Positions 1 to 7,195 of a stretch of DNA of 64,000 nt are shown here, in pieces (the first letter of the stretch is position 1; each line of letters starts with the position of its first letter). Source of the DNA: SIG307 sp964545045 (GTDB taxonomy: Bacteria; Bacillota; Clostridia; Lachnospirales; Lachnospiraceae); contig CAZJEN010000003.1 in the NCBI GenBank assembly GCA_964545045.1, forward strand, positions 1 through 64,000. The letters are read 5' to 3'. Below the pieces are notes generated by a model. It had not been told where the DNA came from. It searched no databases and worked only from the letters and a program-made list of their open reading frames with translations. Position numbers and translations under genes: made by a program.

Positions 1-2
1 AA

Positions 3-76
3 TCGAGGCGACAAGATTCGAACTTGCGACCTCTGCGTCCCGAACGCAGCGCTCTACCAAACTGAGCCACGCCTCG
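3..76 (-). tRNA. tRNA-Pro(CGG)
   Basis: Read on the minus strand the segment folds as a cloverleaf. The acceptor stem is CGAGGCG/CGCCTCG with discriminator A. The anticodon stem CTGCG/CGCAG encloses the loop TTCGGGA, giving anticodon CGG (positions 40-42), which reads the proline codon CCG. The T-arm contains GTTCGAATC. No CCA is encoded, so the 3' end would be added by CCA transferase. It lies alone, downstream of the DegV gene on the same strand. Confidence 0.95.
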
Positions 77-215
77 ATGATTTTATTATTTGATTTTTTT
101 GCTGTCGTTCAAACCCGACTGTGATATCTTACAACATTTTCAAAGAAATGTCAACACCTTTTTTGAAACTTTTTTAAAAAATTTTTAAGCCCCTTTTCAA
201 GCACTCTTCTCCACA

Positions 216-254
216 CAAAAAACACAGGAGCAACACTAACACCGCGCTGCTCCC
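216..254 (-). terminator. Intrinsic terminator after the degV-family gene
   Basis: On the minus strand GGAGCAGC pairs with GTTGCTCC (one G-U pair), followed by a run of six T. It lies about 30 bp after the stop codon of the DegV-family gene. Confidence 0.65.
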
Positions 255-285
255 ATTCTCTGTTTCAAGTCTCTTTCATCATCTC

Positions 286-1116
286 TTAGTACGCTACAAT
301 GATTCCGCCTTCATTGGCATACATGGTGCTGACACCGCCGGTGTTCACAATCATGCATTCCTTAAACGGTACCTTACTCATAATCATCTGCTTTACCGCC
401 TCCGCTCTGGCCGGATGATTACAATGGGCAATGGCAAGGGTTCTGGTAGTAGCTTCCTTCACATCCGCAACCACGGCATCCACCAACTTCTTTAAAGTAC
501 GATCCACACCTCTCGCCTGATCCAGCTTTACAATCTGACCTTCTTTTCCCGCAAGAAGCGGCTTAATATTCAACGCATTACATAAAATCGCCTGCACCTG
601 GGTAAGGCGTCCGTTCTTAATAAATACATCCAAATCCTCCAGCACAAACTTTGTCTGAGAATTATCGCGGAAGACCTTAATCTTTTTCGTGATCTCTTCA
701 AAATTAAACTTATCCAACAAGGAACGAAGCTTTAATACAATAATAGACTCTCCTACGGATGCAGACCAGGAATCTACCACTTCAATCTTTACTTCCGGGT
801 GCTCCTCCTGATACATCTGCTTCGCCAGCATTGCGCTTTGGTAAGAACCGCTCAGGTGCTTCGATAAAGTCACCACAAAAATCTCATCTGCACCTTCAAA
901 TTCTCTCATATAGCGCTCCGGGGACGGACATGCCGAACGCGGACACTCCGAGCTCTTTCTCATCTTTTCTAAAAACGTCTTCTGACAAAAGCTCTCGTCA
1001 TCGATTACATCTTCTTTATCTACCGTTAACGTCAGCGGCACAAGGCGCACATCGGTCCATTCCTTCTTCTCCGGTGTAAAATCCGCACAACTGTCTGCAA
1101 TCAATCTTCTAACCAT
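286..1116 (-). CDS. DegV family fatty-acid-binding protein
   Basis: This 276-residue protein has the normal DegV length and layout. It opens with the family motif as DSCADF (usually DST/SADL), which contributes to the lipid head-group site. It continues with a Thr/Ser-rich segment around TLSKHLSGSYQSA and ends with the second-lobe motif NTGGVSTMYANEGG. DegV proteins bind long-chain fatty acids in the cytoplasm and, in Gram-positives, deliver them to fatty-acid kinase FakA. No fakA lies nearby. The ATG is preceded by AGAGGT. The gene is monocistronic with its own terminator. Family assignment is firm; the bound lipid is not known from sequence. Confidence 0.93.
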   Translation of the reverse strand: MVRRLIADSCADFTPEKKEWTDVRLVPLTLTVDKEDVIDDESFCQKTFLEKMRKSSECPRSACPSPERYMREFEGADEIFVVTLSKHLSGSYQSAMLAKQMYQEEHPEVKIEVVDSWSASVGESIIVLKLRSLLDKFNFEEITKKIKVFRDNSQTKFVLEDLDVFIKNGRLTQVQAILCNALNIKPLLAGKEGQIVKLDQARGVDRTLKKLVDAVVADVKEATTRTLAIAHCNHPARAEAVKQMIMSKVPFKECMIVNTGGVSTMYANEGGIIVAY

Positions 1117-1267
1117 AGTCCCAATACCTCTTCTTTTATGTTATGTCATTTCTTGTCACATCATGTAGTTTTCATCTCTACATCTTATAATATCACACCA
1201 ATAAAAGTTTGTCCATAAATTTTCGGTTAAAACAAAAAAGTTCTCGAACAATTTTTCAAAAAGCATA

Positions 1268-1296
1268 TTGACAAATATATCGAAGTGCGATATATT
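1268..1296 (+). promoter_or_regulatory. Sigma-A type promoter of the padR operon
   Basis: A perfect TTGACA (1268-1273), a 17-bp spacer and TATATT (1291-1296). The spacer and -10 are covered by the first palindrome of the operator array, so repressor binding would block RNA polymerase. Confidence 0.75.
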
Positions 1297-1360
1297 TAAT
1301 ATCGAGCTTCGATATATCGAACTAAGATGTATCGAAGTGAAATATATTGAACTGCAATAT
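1275..1360. promoter_or_regulatory. Array of palindromic operators upstream of padR
   Basis: Three inverted repeats lie head to tail: ATATATCG-AAGTG-CGATATAT (1275-1295), ATATCGA-GCT-TCGATAT (1299-1315) and ATATTG-AACTG-CAATAT (1344-1360). A degenerate copy, TATCGAAGTGAAATAT, sits at 1330-1345. PadR proteins usually repress their own promoters through AT-rich dyads, so these are the likely binding sites of the downstream PadR protein. That link is an inference from position and family. Confidence 0.65.
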
Positions 1361-1422
1361 TCCGCTACACTCCCTAATATATGCTGCTCCATTCCTATCG
1401 GTACAGCAGGAAAGGATTCTTT

Positions 1423-1764
1423 ATGGATAACAAACTGAAACGTATTTACATCCCCATGACCGAGACCGGTTTTTATATTCTCTACTGCCTGCAGGAGGAG
1501 AACCACGGCTATAACATCGGCCAACAGGTAAAGCAAATGACCGGTGGAGAAATCAACATCAGCCCCGGCACCATGTACGGCACCCTCTCCAAAATGGAAC
1601 AGGACGGCCTGATTTATCTGGTGAAAACAGAAGAAAAACGAAAATTTTATCACATCACCTTACTTGGATATGAGATTTTGGATTTAGAACTTGCCCGCAT
1701 TGAGCGACTTTATAAAAACAGTAAGGGTGAAATTTTAGGAGGACAAAATCATGAGAAAAAATAA
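1423..1764 (+). CDS. PadR family transcriptional regulator
   Basis: The gene encodes 113 residues with the PadR winged-helix pattern: a first helix (TGFYILYCLQEE), recognition region SPGTMYGTLSKMEQDGLI, and a wing ending KRKFYHITLLGYEIL. PadR-s1 proteins are dimeric cytoplasmic repressors, often released by toxic small molecules. I take the ATG at 1423, which follows AGGAAAGG, rather than an in-frame ATG 42 nt upstream that has no ribosome binding site. It overlaps the next gene by 14 nt, indicating translational coupling. Multiple palindromes upstream suggest autorepression. The effector is unknown. Confidence 0.92.
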   Translation: MDNKLKRIYIPMTETGFYILYCLQEENHGYNIGQQVKQMTGGEINISPGTMYGTLSKMEQDGLIYLVKTEEKRKFYHITLLGYEILDLELARIERLYKNSKGEILGGQNHEKK

Positions 1765-2350
1765 GAAAAATGATAACCCGAACATCTTAGTAGAAAAGCA
1801 AAAGTTCTATATCAGCGAATTCGACCAGGAAGCTGCCTGGCTTTCCTTTATGCATCGGGAAGGTTGGAAATTTGTGTCTACCGACAGCCTTCATTATCAA
1901 TTTGAAAAAGCGGAAAAGGAAGACTGGGTATATGAAATGGATTATTTAGAAAGCGGCGTTGCCGGCGATGACTATCTTCGTATGTACGAGGATTTCGGCT
2001 GGGAATATGTCTCTCTGTGTGACCACTGGTGCTATTTCCGCAAACAGCGCATAGAAGGAGAAGAAAACGCTACCACCCTCTTCAGGGATCGTGAATCCAA
2101 GCTGGAGCTTTGCAAGCGTGTGGTACACGGACAATTTTTGCGGATGCTGCCGTTTTTGTTGCTTATGCCGAGTGTCATAAATCTGTTAAGACTTTCCAAT
2201 CCGACAGAGTTTCTCGGACCGTTCTTCGGTACTGTTTTAACCGTCATAAGTATACTTTCTCTCAGTATATTTATCCTTCCGCTGGTGATTTATCTCAACC
2301 AGATTAACCGCCTTAACAAGCTCATAAAGGAGCTGGAAGGAACAAAATAG
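1751..2350 (+). CDS. DUF2812 membrane protein, PadR partner
   Basis: The gene encodes 199 residues. The N-terminal half (about 15-105) is soluble, with the DUF2812 pattern of aromatic-rich strands (EAAWLSFMHREGWKF, VYEMDYLE, DFGWEYVSLCDHWCYFRK). The C-terminal half has two predicted membrane helices (about 130-150 and 155-180) and a short basic tail. DUF2812 proteins are typically encoded directly behind PadR regulators in Firmicutes, as here, with the start codon inside the padR gene. It probably acts at the membrane as an effector or ligand sensor for the pair. No enzymatic motif is visible. Confidence 0.85.
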   Translation: MRKNKKNDNPNILVEKQKFYISEFDQEAAWLSFMHREGWKFVSTDSLHYQFEKAEKEDWVYEMDYLESGVAGDDYLRMYEDFGWEYVSLCDHWCYFRKQRIEGEENATTLFRDRESKLELCKRVVHGQFLRMLPFLLLMPSVINLLRLSNPTEFLGPFFGTVLTVISILSLSIFILPLVIYLNQINRLNKLIKELEGTK

Positions 2351-2364
2351 CTTTCCTATAAAGT

Positions 2365-2411
2365 AAAAACTCCTGCGCTTGCTGTTCTTTGCACCAAACG
2401 CAGGAGTTTTT
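2365..2411. terminator. Bidirectional intrinsic terminator
   Basis: Thirteen-base arms AAAAACTCCTGCG and CGCAGGAGTTTTT enclose a 21-nt loop. A T-run follows on both strands, so it serves both the DUF2812 gene (+) and the converging solute-binding protein gene (-). Confidence 0.9.
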
Positions 2412-2419
2412 ATCATTCA

Positions 2420-3901
2420 CTATTCCGCTTCGTATCCGTCATTCCCTGACATCCCTACTCCGTTACTCGCATCAATCAATACCTGCCAGGAATCCCAGAC
2501 CTCATTCACGCACTCTTCCGGCGTTTTCTCCGCAAACGGATAGTTCTTTGTCAAATCACGAATATCCAGCCCGTCCACCAGATAACGGGTTAAGAAATTC
2601 ACGTTATCCCTTCTCTTATCGTTATAATACGGAAGGGTCTCATCACAGGCACGCTCATCCTCAAAATGAGAGTAATACTGCTCTTGATAAGAAGCCGGAT
2701 CATTATAGCCCGGTGTCTCATTTGTATAAAGATTATAAGCAAAGGCTATATCCGCTGCCGTTTCCGCATCATAACAGGACGGGATTACCCACACGTTTCC
2801 GTACACATAGGTGTAATACTCCTCCTGACCGTCCGGCTTCGGCGGTACCACAAACCCGATTTCGTCGGACATATTGTTCTCCCCGTAAGGTCCTTCCGGC
2901 TTACAGAGAGACTCCTCCGCAAACTGCATAGCAGCCTTTCCTTCCCGAAACGCCGATAAATACCAATCCTCTGCCCCGTTCTCCGGCACAGGCATCTCAT
3001 ATCCCTTTTCATAAAGCTCCGCCGCAAACTCCATGGCACCCAGCACAGATTCATCCTTACAGTTGTTGTAAATCATTCCGTCTTTATCTACTTCAAGAAA
3101 ATCCTTCCCCGTAGAAGAAACCAGACACTGCAAAGTATCCGTACCGTCCGAGCAGGTGGCATACACATCCGTCTGCCCGTCCCCATCCGTATCCCGGGTT
3201 AAAAGTTCACAGATTTCCTCAAACTTCGACCAGGTCCATTCTCCGCTGGCCTGCAAATCATAGAGTAAATCCGAGTCAAGTCCTGCCTCTTCAAACAGTC
3301 TCTTATTAAAAATGATTCCGCCGCCCGGCTCCATCCACTCGGAACGCATCCCATAGATACTCTTCCCTTTGGTCATAACCCGATTGACCGCATCACTCCA
3401 TTTATCCCAACGTTCTCTTTCGTTGGTACTGATACCCAACTCCTCCAACATGGCAAGGTCATAGAACAGCCCTTTTGCAAACGGCTTTGCGATAAAACGG
3501 TAATCCAGTTCAAATACCTGTGCCACCGGCTCCCCTGCTTCTACAGAGTTTATGAAAACCTCCTGCATCTCATCCCAATCAGCCACCTTTTTCGCAACGA
3601 TAGTACAGTTATGGGTTTCCATGATTTCCTCACGGTACAATATTCTCGCCTGTTCCCATGCATTGGTCGGAGCAGGTGTAATCTCCGGAGAATAGGTATC
3701 TCCGATAATAATCTGAATACCGTTTAAGTTTCTGACTGGTTCTTGGGTCGGTGTCGGTATCGGCGTCGCGGTTATCTCCGGTTCCCGGGTCGGTAACGGT
3801 GTCCCTGTAAGTTCCGGCACCTCCGGGCCTTTGTTACAGCCCGCAACACAGCATACAATTAATACAAGTACCATCAGCACTGACAGCAATTTTTTCCTCA
3901 T
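2420..3901 (-). CDS. Extracellular solute-binding lipoprotein (ABC sugar type)
   Basis: The gene encodes 493 residues starting at the ATG preceded by GGGAGG; an ATG 36 nt upstream lacks a ribosome binding site. A lipoprotein signal peptide ends at VAGC, giving an N-terminal lipidated Cys. A Thr/Pro-rich linker of about 30 residues follows, then a family-1 solute-binding fold with a calcium-loop-like DTDGDGQTDVY near residue 240 and the late motif VPPKPDGQEEYYTYVYGN, typical of sugar-binding proteins. It should sit on the outer membrane face and feed a permease. No permease or ATPase gene lies next to it, so it is an orphan or works with a remote transporter. The ligand is not predictable. Confidence 0.88.
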   Translation of the reverse strand: MRKKLLSVLMVLVLIVCCVAGCNKGPEVPELTGTPLPTREPEITATPIPTPTQEPVRNLNGIQIIIGDTYSPEITPAPTNAWEQARILYREEIMETHNCTIVAKKVADWDEMQEVFINSVEAGEPVAQVFELDYRFIAKPFAKGLFYDLAMLEELGISTNERERWDKWSDAVNRVMTKGKSIYGMRSEWMEPGGGIIFNKRLFEEAGLDSDLLYDLQASGEWTWSKFEEICELLTRDTDGDGQTDVYATCSDGTDTLQCLVSSTGKDFLEVDKDGMIYNNCKDESVLGAMEFAAELYEKGYEMPVPENGAEDWYLSAFREGKAAMQFAEESLCKPEGPYGENNMSDEIGFVVPPKPDGQEEYYTYVYGNVWVIPSCYDAETAADIAFAYNLYTNETPGYNDPASYQEQYYSHFEDERACDETLPYYNDKRRDNVNFLTRYLVDGLDIRDLTKNYPFAEKTPEECVNEVWDSWQVLIDASNGVGMSGNDGYEAE

Positions 3902-4047
3902 TACATAAAACCTCCCCTCTTCATACAACATGCTCATTTTCCCTTCGCCTATATTTTACCACTTCAGAAAACAACACGTCAATCAAGTTCACAAACACTG
4001 CAAACATTCTTCACAAAACCGTCACACAATGACTTCTCTATCACACA

Positions 4048-4078
4048 AAAACCGCCCATCCTTCCGGACAGGCGGTCT
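4048..4078 (-). terminator. Intrinsic terminator of htpG
   Basis: On the minus strand ACCGCC pairs with GGCGGT around an inner GTCC/GGAT helix, followed by TTTTTG. It lies about 25 bp after the htpG stop codon. Confidence 0.8.
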
Positions 4079-4101
4079 TGCCTTCTCTCTTATTCTACAA
4101 C

Positions 4102-6093
4102 CTACTTCGTCAAAAGCAGCATAATCTCATTACTTCTCTCGATAAACTTCGTCATCTCTTCCGGTGCCAACGGCTTATGGGACAGCATAGCCAAATCGTA
4201 GAGCTGCTCGCAGATAACGGAAGCATTCTTGCTCTTCTTATGCTCGAATACAAACTTCACCAGCGGATGATTTGCATTTAATACTAAGGTCTCTCCCTCA
4301 CCGCCAAACATGGACGGATCCATACCGTACATGTTGTACATCTTCATCATATCCTGCATTCTGCGACTGTCCTCCGACAAGGTAATCATGGAAGCCACCT
4401 TCTCATTCTTCAGCTTCTCTACCTTTACAGTGAGCTTCTCCTTATTTAACGCCTTCTTTACCATTTCGGTTACAGTATCGGTAAGTTTCTTCCAGTCCTC
4501 TTCACTCTCCGTTACCTCTTCCTTAAAGGTGTCGGTCAAATCCGCATCGATTCTCTGGAAGCGAATTTCCTTATTATCGTACTCAAGCTTGGAAATATAC
4601 GGCTGGTCGATGTTGTGAGTTAAGAAAATAGCATCTAAGCCCGCTTCCTTAAACATATTGATGTACTGGCTCTGCTGGCGCTCATCGGTGACATAATAAA
4701 CAACCTGCTTCTCCTCTTCCTCTTCCTCTTCCCCGTTCTCACCGGTAGCGGAGGTACCGTCCGCATTTTCCACAATCGGTGCTTCTTCGGTCTCACCGGA
4801 AGCTTCCTTTGCGGACTTTACATAATCCTCTAAGGTCAGATATTTGCCTTCTAAGTTCTTAAAGAGCATGTAATCCTTCATCTTCTCACAGAACTTGTCA
4901 TCCTTTAAGCAACCGAACTTAATGAACGGGCTGATATCATCCCAGTACTTCTCATACTCTTCACGCTCTACCTTACACATACCGGACAGCTTATCGGCCA
5001 CCTTCTTAGTAATGTAGTCGGAAATCTTCTTTACAAAACCGTCGTTCTGCAGCGCACTTCTGGATACGTTAAGCGGCAGGTCCGGACAATCAATGACACC
5101 CTTTAACAAAAGCAGGAATTCCGGAATAACCTCCTTAATGTTGTCCGCAATAAATACCTGATTGCTGTACAGCTTAATGGTTCCCTCTAAGTTCTCGTAC
5201 TCCGTGTTAATCTTCGGGAAGTACAAGATCCCCTTTAAGTTAAACGGATAGTCCATATTCAAATGAATCCAGAACAACGGCTCCTTATAATCATGGAATA
5301 CGTTACGGAAAAACTCCTTGTACTCCTCCTCGGTGCACTCGTTCGGGTGCTTCGTCCAAAGCGGGCTCGGATCGTTAAGCGGCTGCGGCTTCTTCTCTTC
5401 CGCTTCCTCACCGTCCTTGCCCTCTTCAGCTTTCGGCGCTTCCTTTGCCGGTGCATCTACGTTTTCAAAGAAAATCGGGGTCGGCATAAAGGAACAATAC
5501 TTCTCGATGACTTCCTTGGCACGATACTCATTGGAGAACTCGTAGCTGTCCTCATTTAAATACAGAGTAATCTCCGTACCACGCTCCTCACGGGTACCTT
5601 CACCCATCTCAAACTCTACACCCTCTTCGGACTCCCAGTGAACCGCCGGCTCATCCTTGTAAGACTTGGTATCAATGGTCACCTTATGCGCAACCATAAA
5701 CGCGGAATAAAAACCGAGACCGAAATGACCGATAATGCAGTCCTCGTTGGTCTTGTCCTTATACTGCTCCACAAAGGCCTGAGCACCTGAGAACGCAATC
5801 TGGTTGATGTACTGCTTTACTTCATCCGCCGTCATACCGATACCGTTATCGATAATACTGATGGTCTTCTCCTCCGGACTAACCTTAACGGTCACCTTCC
5901 ATTCGTTATCCTCCGGAAGGCTTACCTCGCCCATCATCTCTAACTTCTTCATCTTCGTAATGGCATCACATCCGTTGGAAATCAACTCACGGAAAAAGAT
6001 GTCATGGTCGGAATACAACCACTTCTTAATAATCGGGAAAATATTCTCCGAATTGATTGATAAACTTCCCTGCTCATTTACAACACTACTCAT
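4102..6093 (-). CDS. htpG: Molecular chaperone HtpG (Hsp90)
   Basis: The gene encodes 663 residues, slightly longer than usual bacterial HtpG. The N-terminal GHKL ATPase is complete: ELISNGCDAITK (motif N), DNGIGMT, and GHFGLGFYSAFMVA. The middle domain holds the catalytic arginine context LPLNVSRSALQ. The C-terminal dimerisation domain follows. Two acidic low-complexity inserts, near residues 230 and 445 (a run of Glu), explain the extra length. The ATG at 6093 follows GGAAAGGAG. HtpG is an ATP-driven cytosolic chaperone. Its promoter lies directly beside a perfect CIRCE operator, which suggests HrcA control. Confidence 0.97.
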   Translation of the reverse strand: MSSVVNEQGSLSINSENIFPIIKKWLYSDHDIFFRELISNGCDAITKMKKLEMMGEVSLPEDNEWKVTVKVSPEEKTISIIDNGIGMTADEVKQYINQIAFSGAQAFVEQYKDKTNEDCIIGHFGLGFYSAFMVAHKVTIDTKSYKDEPAVHWESEEGVEFEMGEGTREERGTEITLYLNEDSYEFSNEYRAKEVIEKYCSFMPTPIFFENVDAPAKEAPKAEEGKDGEEAEEKKPQPLNDPSPLWTKHPNECTEEEYKEFFRNVFHDYKEPLFWIHLNMDYPFNLKGILYFPKINTEYENLEGTIKLYSNQVFIADNIKEVIPEFLLLLKGVIDCPDLPLNVSRSALQNDGFVKKISDYITKKVADKLSGMCKVEREEYEKYWDDISPFIKFGCLKDDKFCEKMKDYMLFKNLEGKYLTLEDYVKSAKEASGETEEAPIVENADGTSATGENGEEEEEEEKQVVYYVTDERQQSQYINMFKEAGLDAIFLTHNIDQPYISKLEYDNKEIRFQRIDADLTDTFKEEVTESEEDWKKLTDTVTEMVKKALNKEKLTVKVEKLKNEKVASMITLSEDSRRMQDMMKMYNMYGMDPSMFGGEGETLVLNANHPLVKFVFEHKKSKNASVICEQLYDLAMLSHKPLAPEEMTKFIERSNEIMLLLTK

Positions 6094-6229
6094 TCTAAAA
6101 TCTCCTTTCCTGCTATCCGATGTTACAATGTGCATGCCGTATCTTCGCCCTATGTACGGCCTCTCCTCTCATACATTCCATGCTTCCCCCTCATAGAAAA
6201 GTTCACACTTCCTATCCAAAAAAGCATGA

Positions 6230-6247
6230 CATCGGTTCGTCATGCTT
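6230..6247 (-). terminator. Terminator-like hairpin at the 5' end of the htpG transcript
   Basis: On the minus strand the sequence reads AAGCATGAC, an 8-nt loop, GTCATGCTT and then a T-run; the full stem is about 6230-6248 plus flanking T at 6226-6231. It can terminate read-through from the upstream gene. The htpG promoter's predicted start is at its base, so it would also form the first structure of the htpG mRNA. Confidence 0.6.
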
Positions 6248-6249
6248 CT

Positions 6250-6278
6250 ACTATAATACCGTCTTATCAAAATGTCAA
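6250..6278 (-). promoter_or_regulatory. Sigma-A promoter of htpG
   Basis: On the minus strand TTGACA (6273-6278), a 17-bp spacer and TATAGT (6250-6255). It faces htpG, 157 bp upstream of its start codon, and begins 7 bp from the CIRCE palindrome. Confidence 0.75.
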
Positions 6279-6285
6279 GCAAAAT

Positions 6286-6312
6286 TTAGCACTCAACCCT
6301 ATTGAGTGCTAA
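6286..6312. promoter_or_regulatory. CIRCE operator (HrcA binding site)
   Basis: A perfect TTAGCACTC-N9-GAGTGCTAA, identical to the canonical CIRCE element bound by the heat-shock repressor HrcA. It sits immediately upstream of the -35 of the htpG promoter and overlaps the last codons of the preceding gene. hrcA, groESL and dnaK are not in the window. Confidence 0.95.
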
Positions 6313-6784
6313 CAACAATTCCATTCTTCTTTAAAAACTCCTGCAAAGCCGTATCCCAAGCGGAATCCAGCGTCTTATCCAAGGTAAATCCCACATGGGA
6401 CACACCGCTGATTACCTGACAACCGTTTGCGGAATAGCGGATATTTAAGTATAGGGACGCGCCTGCTTCCTCCTGTGCTTTGCCGCATTCGTTCAAAATC
6501 TGTTCTGTCCATGCTCTGTCCGCCGCCAATACAATATGTAACATTCCCGGAAGTCTCTTTCCCTTAATTGCCAGAAAAAAAATTTCCTTAATCTCGCCCC
6601 ATTTGGCAAAGTCGCGTTGCACAGTGTCCGGCTCTTCAAAGAAGGTCTTTTTCAGCCGCCCGTTTACGGATAATTCAAAAAAAGTTTCTACCTTCGCTTC
6701 CGTTACTTCCCAAGTATCAAACAACTCCCCGCGAAGCAACAGTGCCATAAACGATTTTAATTCTTCTACCGTTCCAGAAAACAT
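6299..6784 (-). CDS. DUF5721-like conserved protein
   Basis: The gene encodes 161 residues. It begins with a helical segment (VEELKSFMALLLRGELFDTW) and continues with alternating strands (VTEAKVETFFELSVNGRLKK, LHIVLAADRAW). The layout resembles the small DUF5721 family found mainly in Lachnospiraceae. No signal peptide, membrane helix or metal-binding motif is visible. In this family the text LxxxxFDxxxVxEAxxxTFxxxSxxGR is recurrent. Its stop codon falls inside the CIRCE element that controls the next gene, htpG. Function is unknown; the family name is from memory and should be confirmed. Confidence 0.75.
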   Translation of the reverse strand: MFSGTVEELKSFMALLLRGELFDTWEVTEAKVETFFELSVNGRLKKTFFEEPDTVQRDFAKWGEIKEIFFLAIKGKRLPGMLHIVLAADRAWTEQILNECGKAQEEAGASLYLNIRYSANGCQVISGVSHVGFTLDKTLDSAWDTALQEFLKKNGIVVSTQ

Positions 6785-6920
6785 ACTCTAATCCTTTCTG
6801 TTCTGAATTTCCTCTCATAATTCCGGACAACATCGTGCAAACTATCCTCGTAACAATAACAATCCCGGATTCCTTCTTTTCTAAAACAAGAATGAAATCC
6901 GCCCTGAAAGGAGACTGATC

Positions 6921-7118
6921 ATGCGTGCAAGTTTTGAAACTTATCGTAAGGTAGCAAAGGCATGTAGCGCTTATGAGCCGATGAGCGAAGCCAGAATTTC
7001 CAACAGCTGCTGTGATACCAGTGATATTTCCTGTACCAACTGCAAGCACTTTGACGAGGACAAATACTGCGTACTTGACTTATACGACAAAATCGTAGAA
7101 AATCACGGGATTGAGTAA
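6921..7118 (+). CDS. Small cysteine-rich conserved protein
   Basis: The gene encodes 65 residues and follows a strong ribosome binding site (AAAGGAGACTGATC before ATG). The C-terminal half contains six cysteines, SCCD near 34, SCTNC near 41-45 and CVL near 55, arranged CC-x6-C-x2-C-x9-C. Such a pattern could bind a metal ion or form disulfides. It is followed directly by a good terminator, supporting a real, separately transcribed gene. It is flanked by genes on the other strand. I do not recognise a named family. Confidence 0.75.
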   Translation: MRASFETYRKVAKACSAYEPMSEARISNSCCDTSDISCTNCKHFDEDKYCVLDLYDKIVENHGIE

Positions 7119-7156
7119 TCCCGGTGCGAAGCACTTGCCTACAGGCATAATCTTTC

Positions 7157-7195
7157 AAATCCGGAGCCGATGCATTTGCACGGCCCCGGATTTTT
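7157..7195. terminator. Bidirectional terminator between convergent genes
   Basis: AAATCCGGAGCCG pairs with CGGCCCCGGATTTTT (one bulge). It separates the small Cys-rich gene (+) from the GH13 homologue (-). Confidence 0.8.

Noticed and set aside
1156..1653. Open frame of 165 codons on the minus strand across the padR gene
   Set aside because: It is antisense to a clear PadR gene and its operators, has no ribosome binding site and an odd composition.
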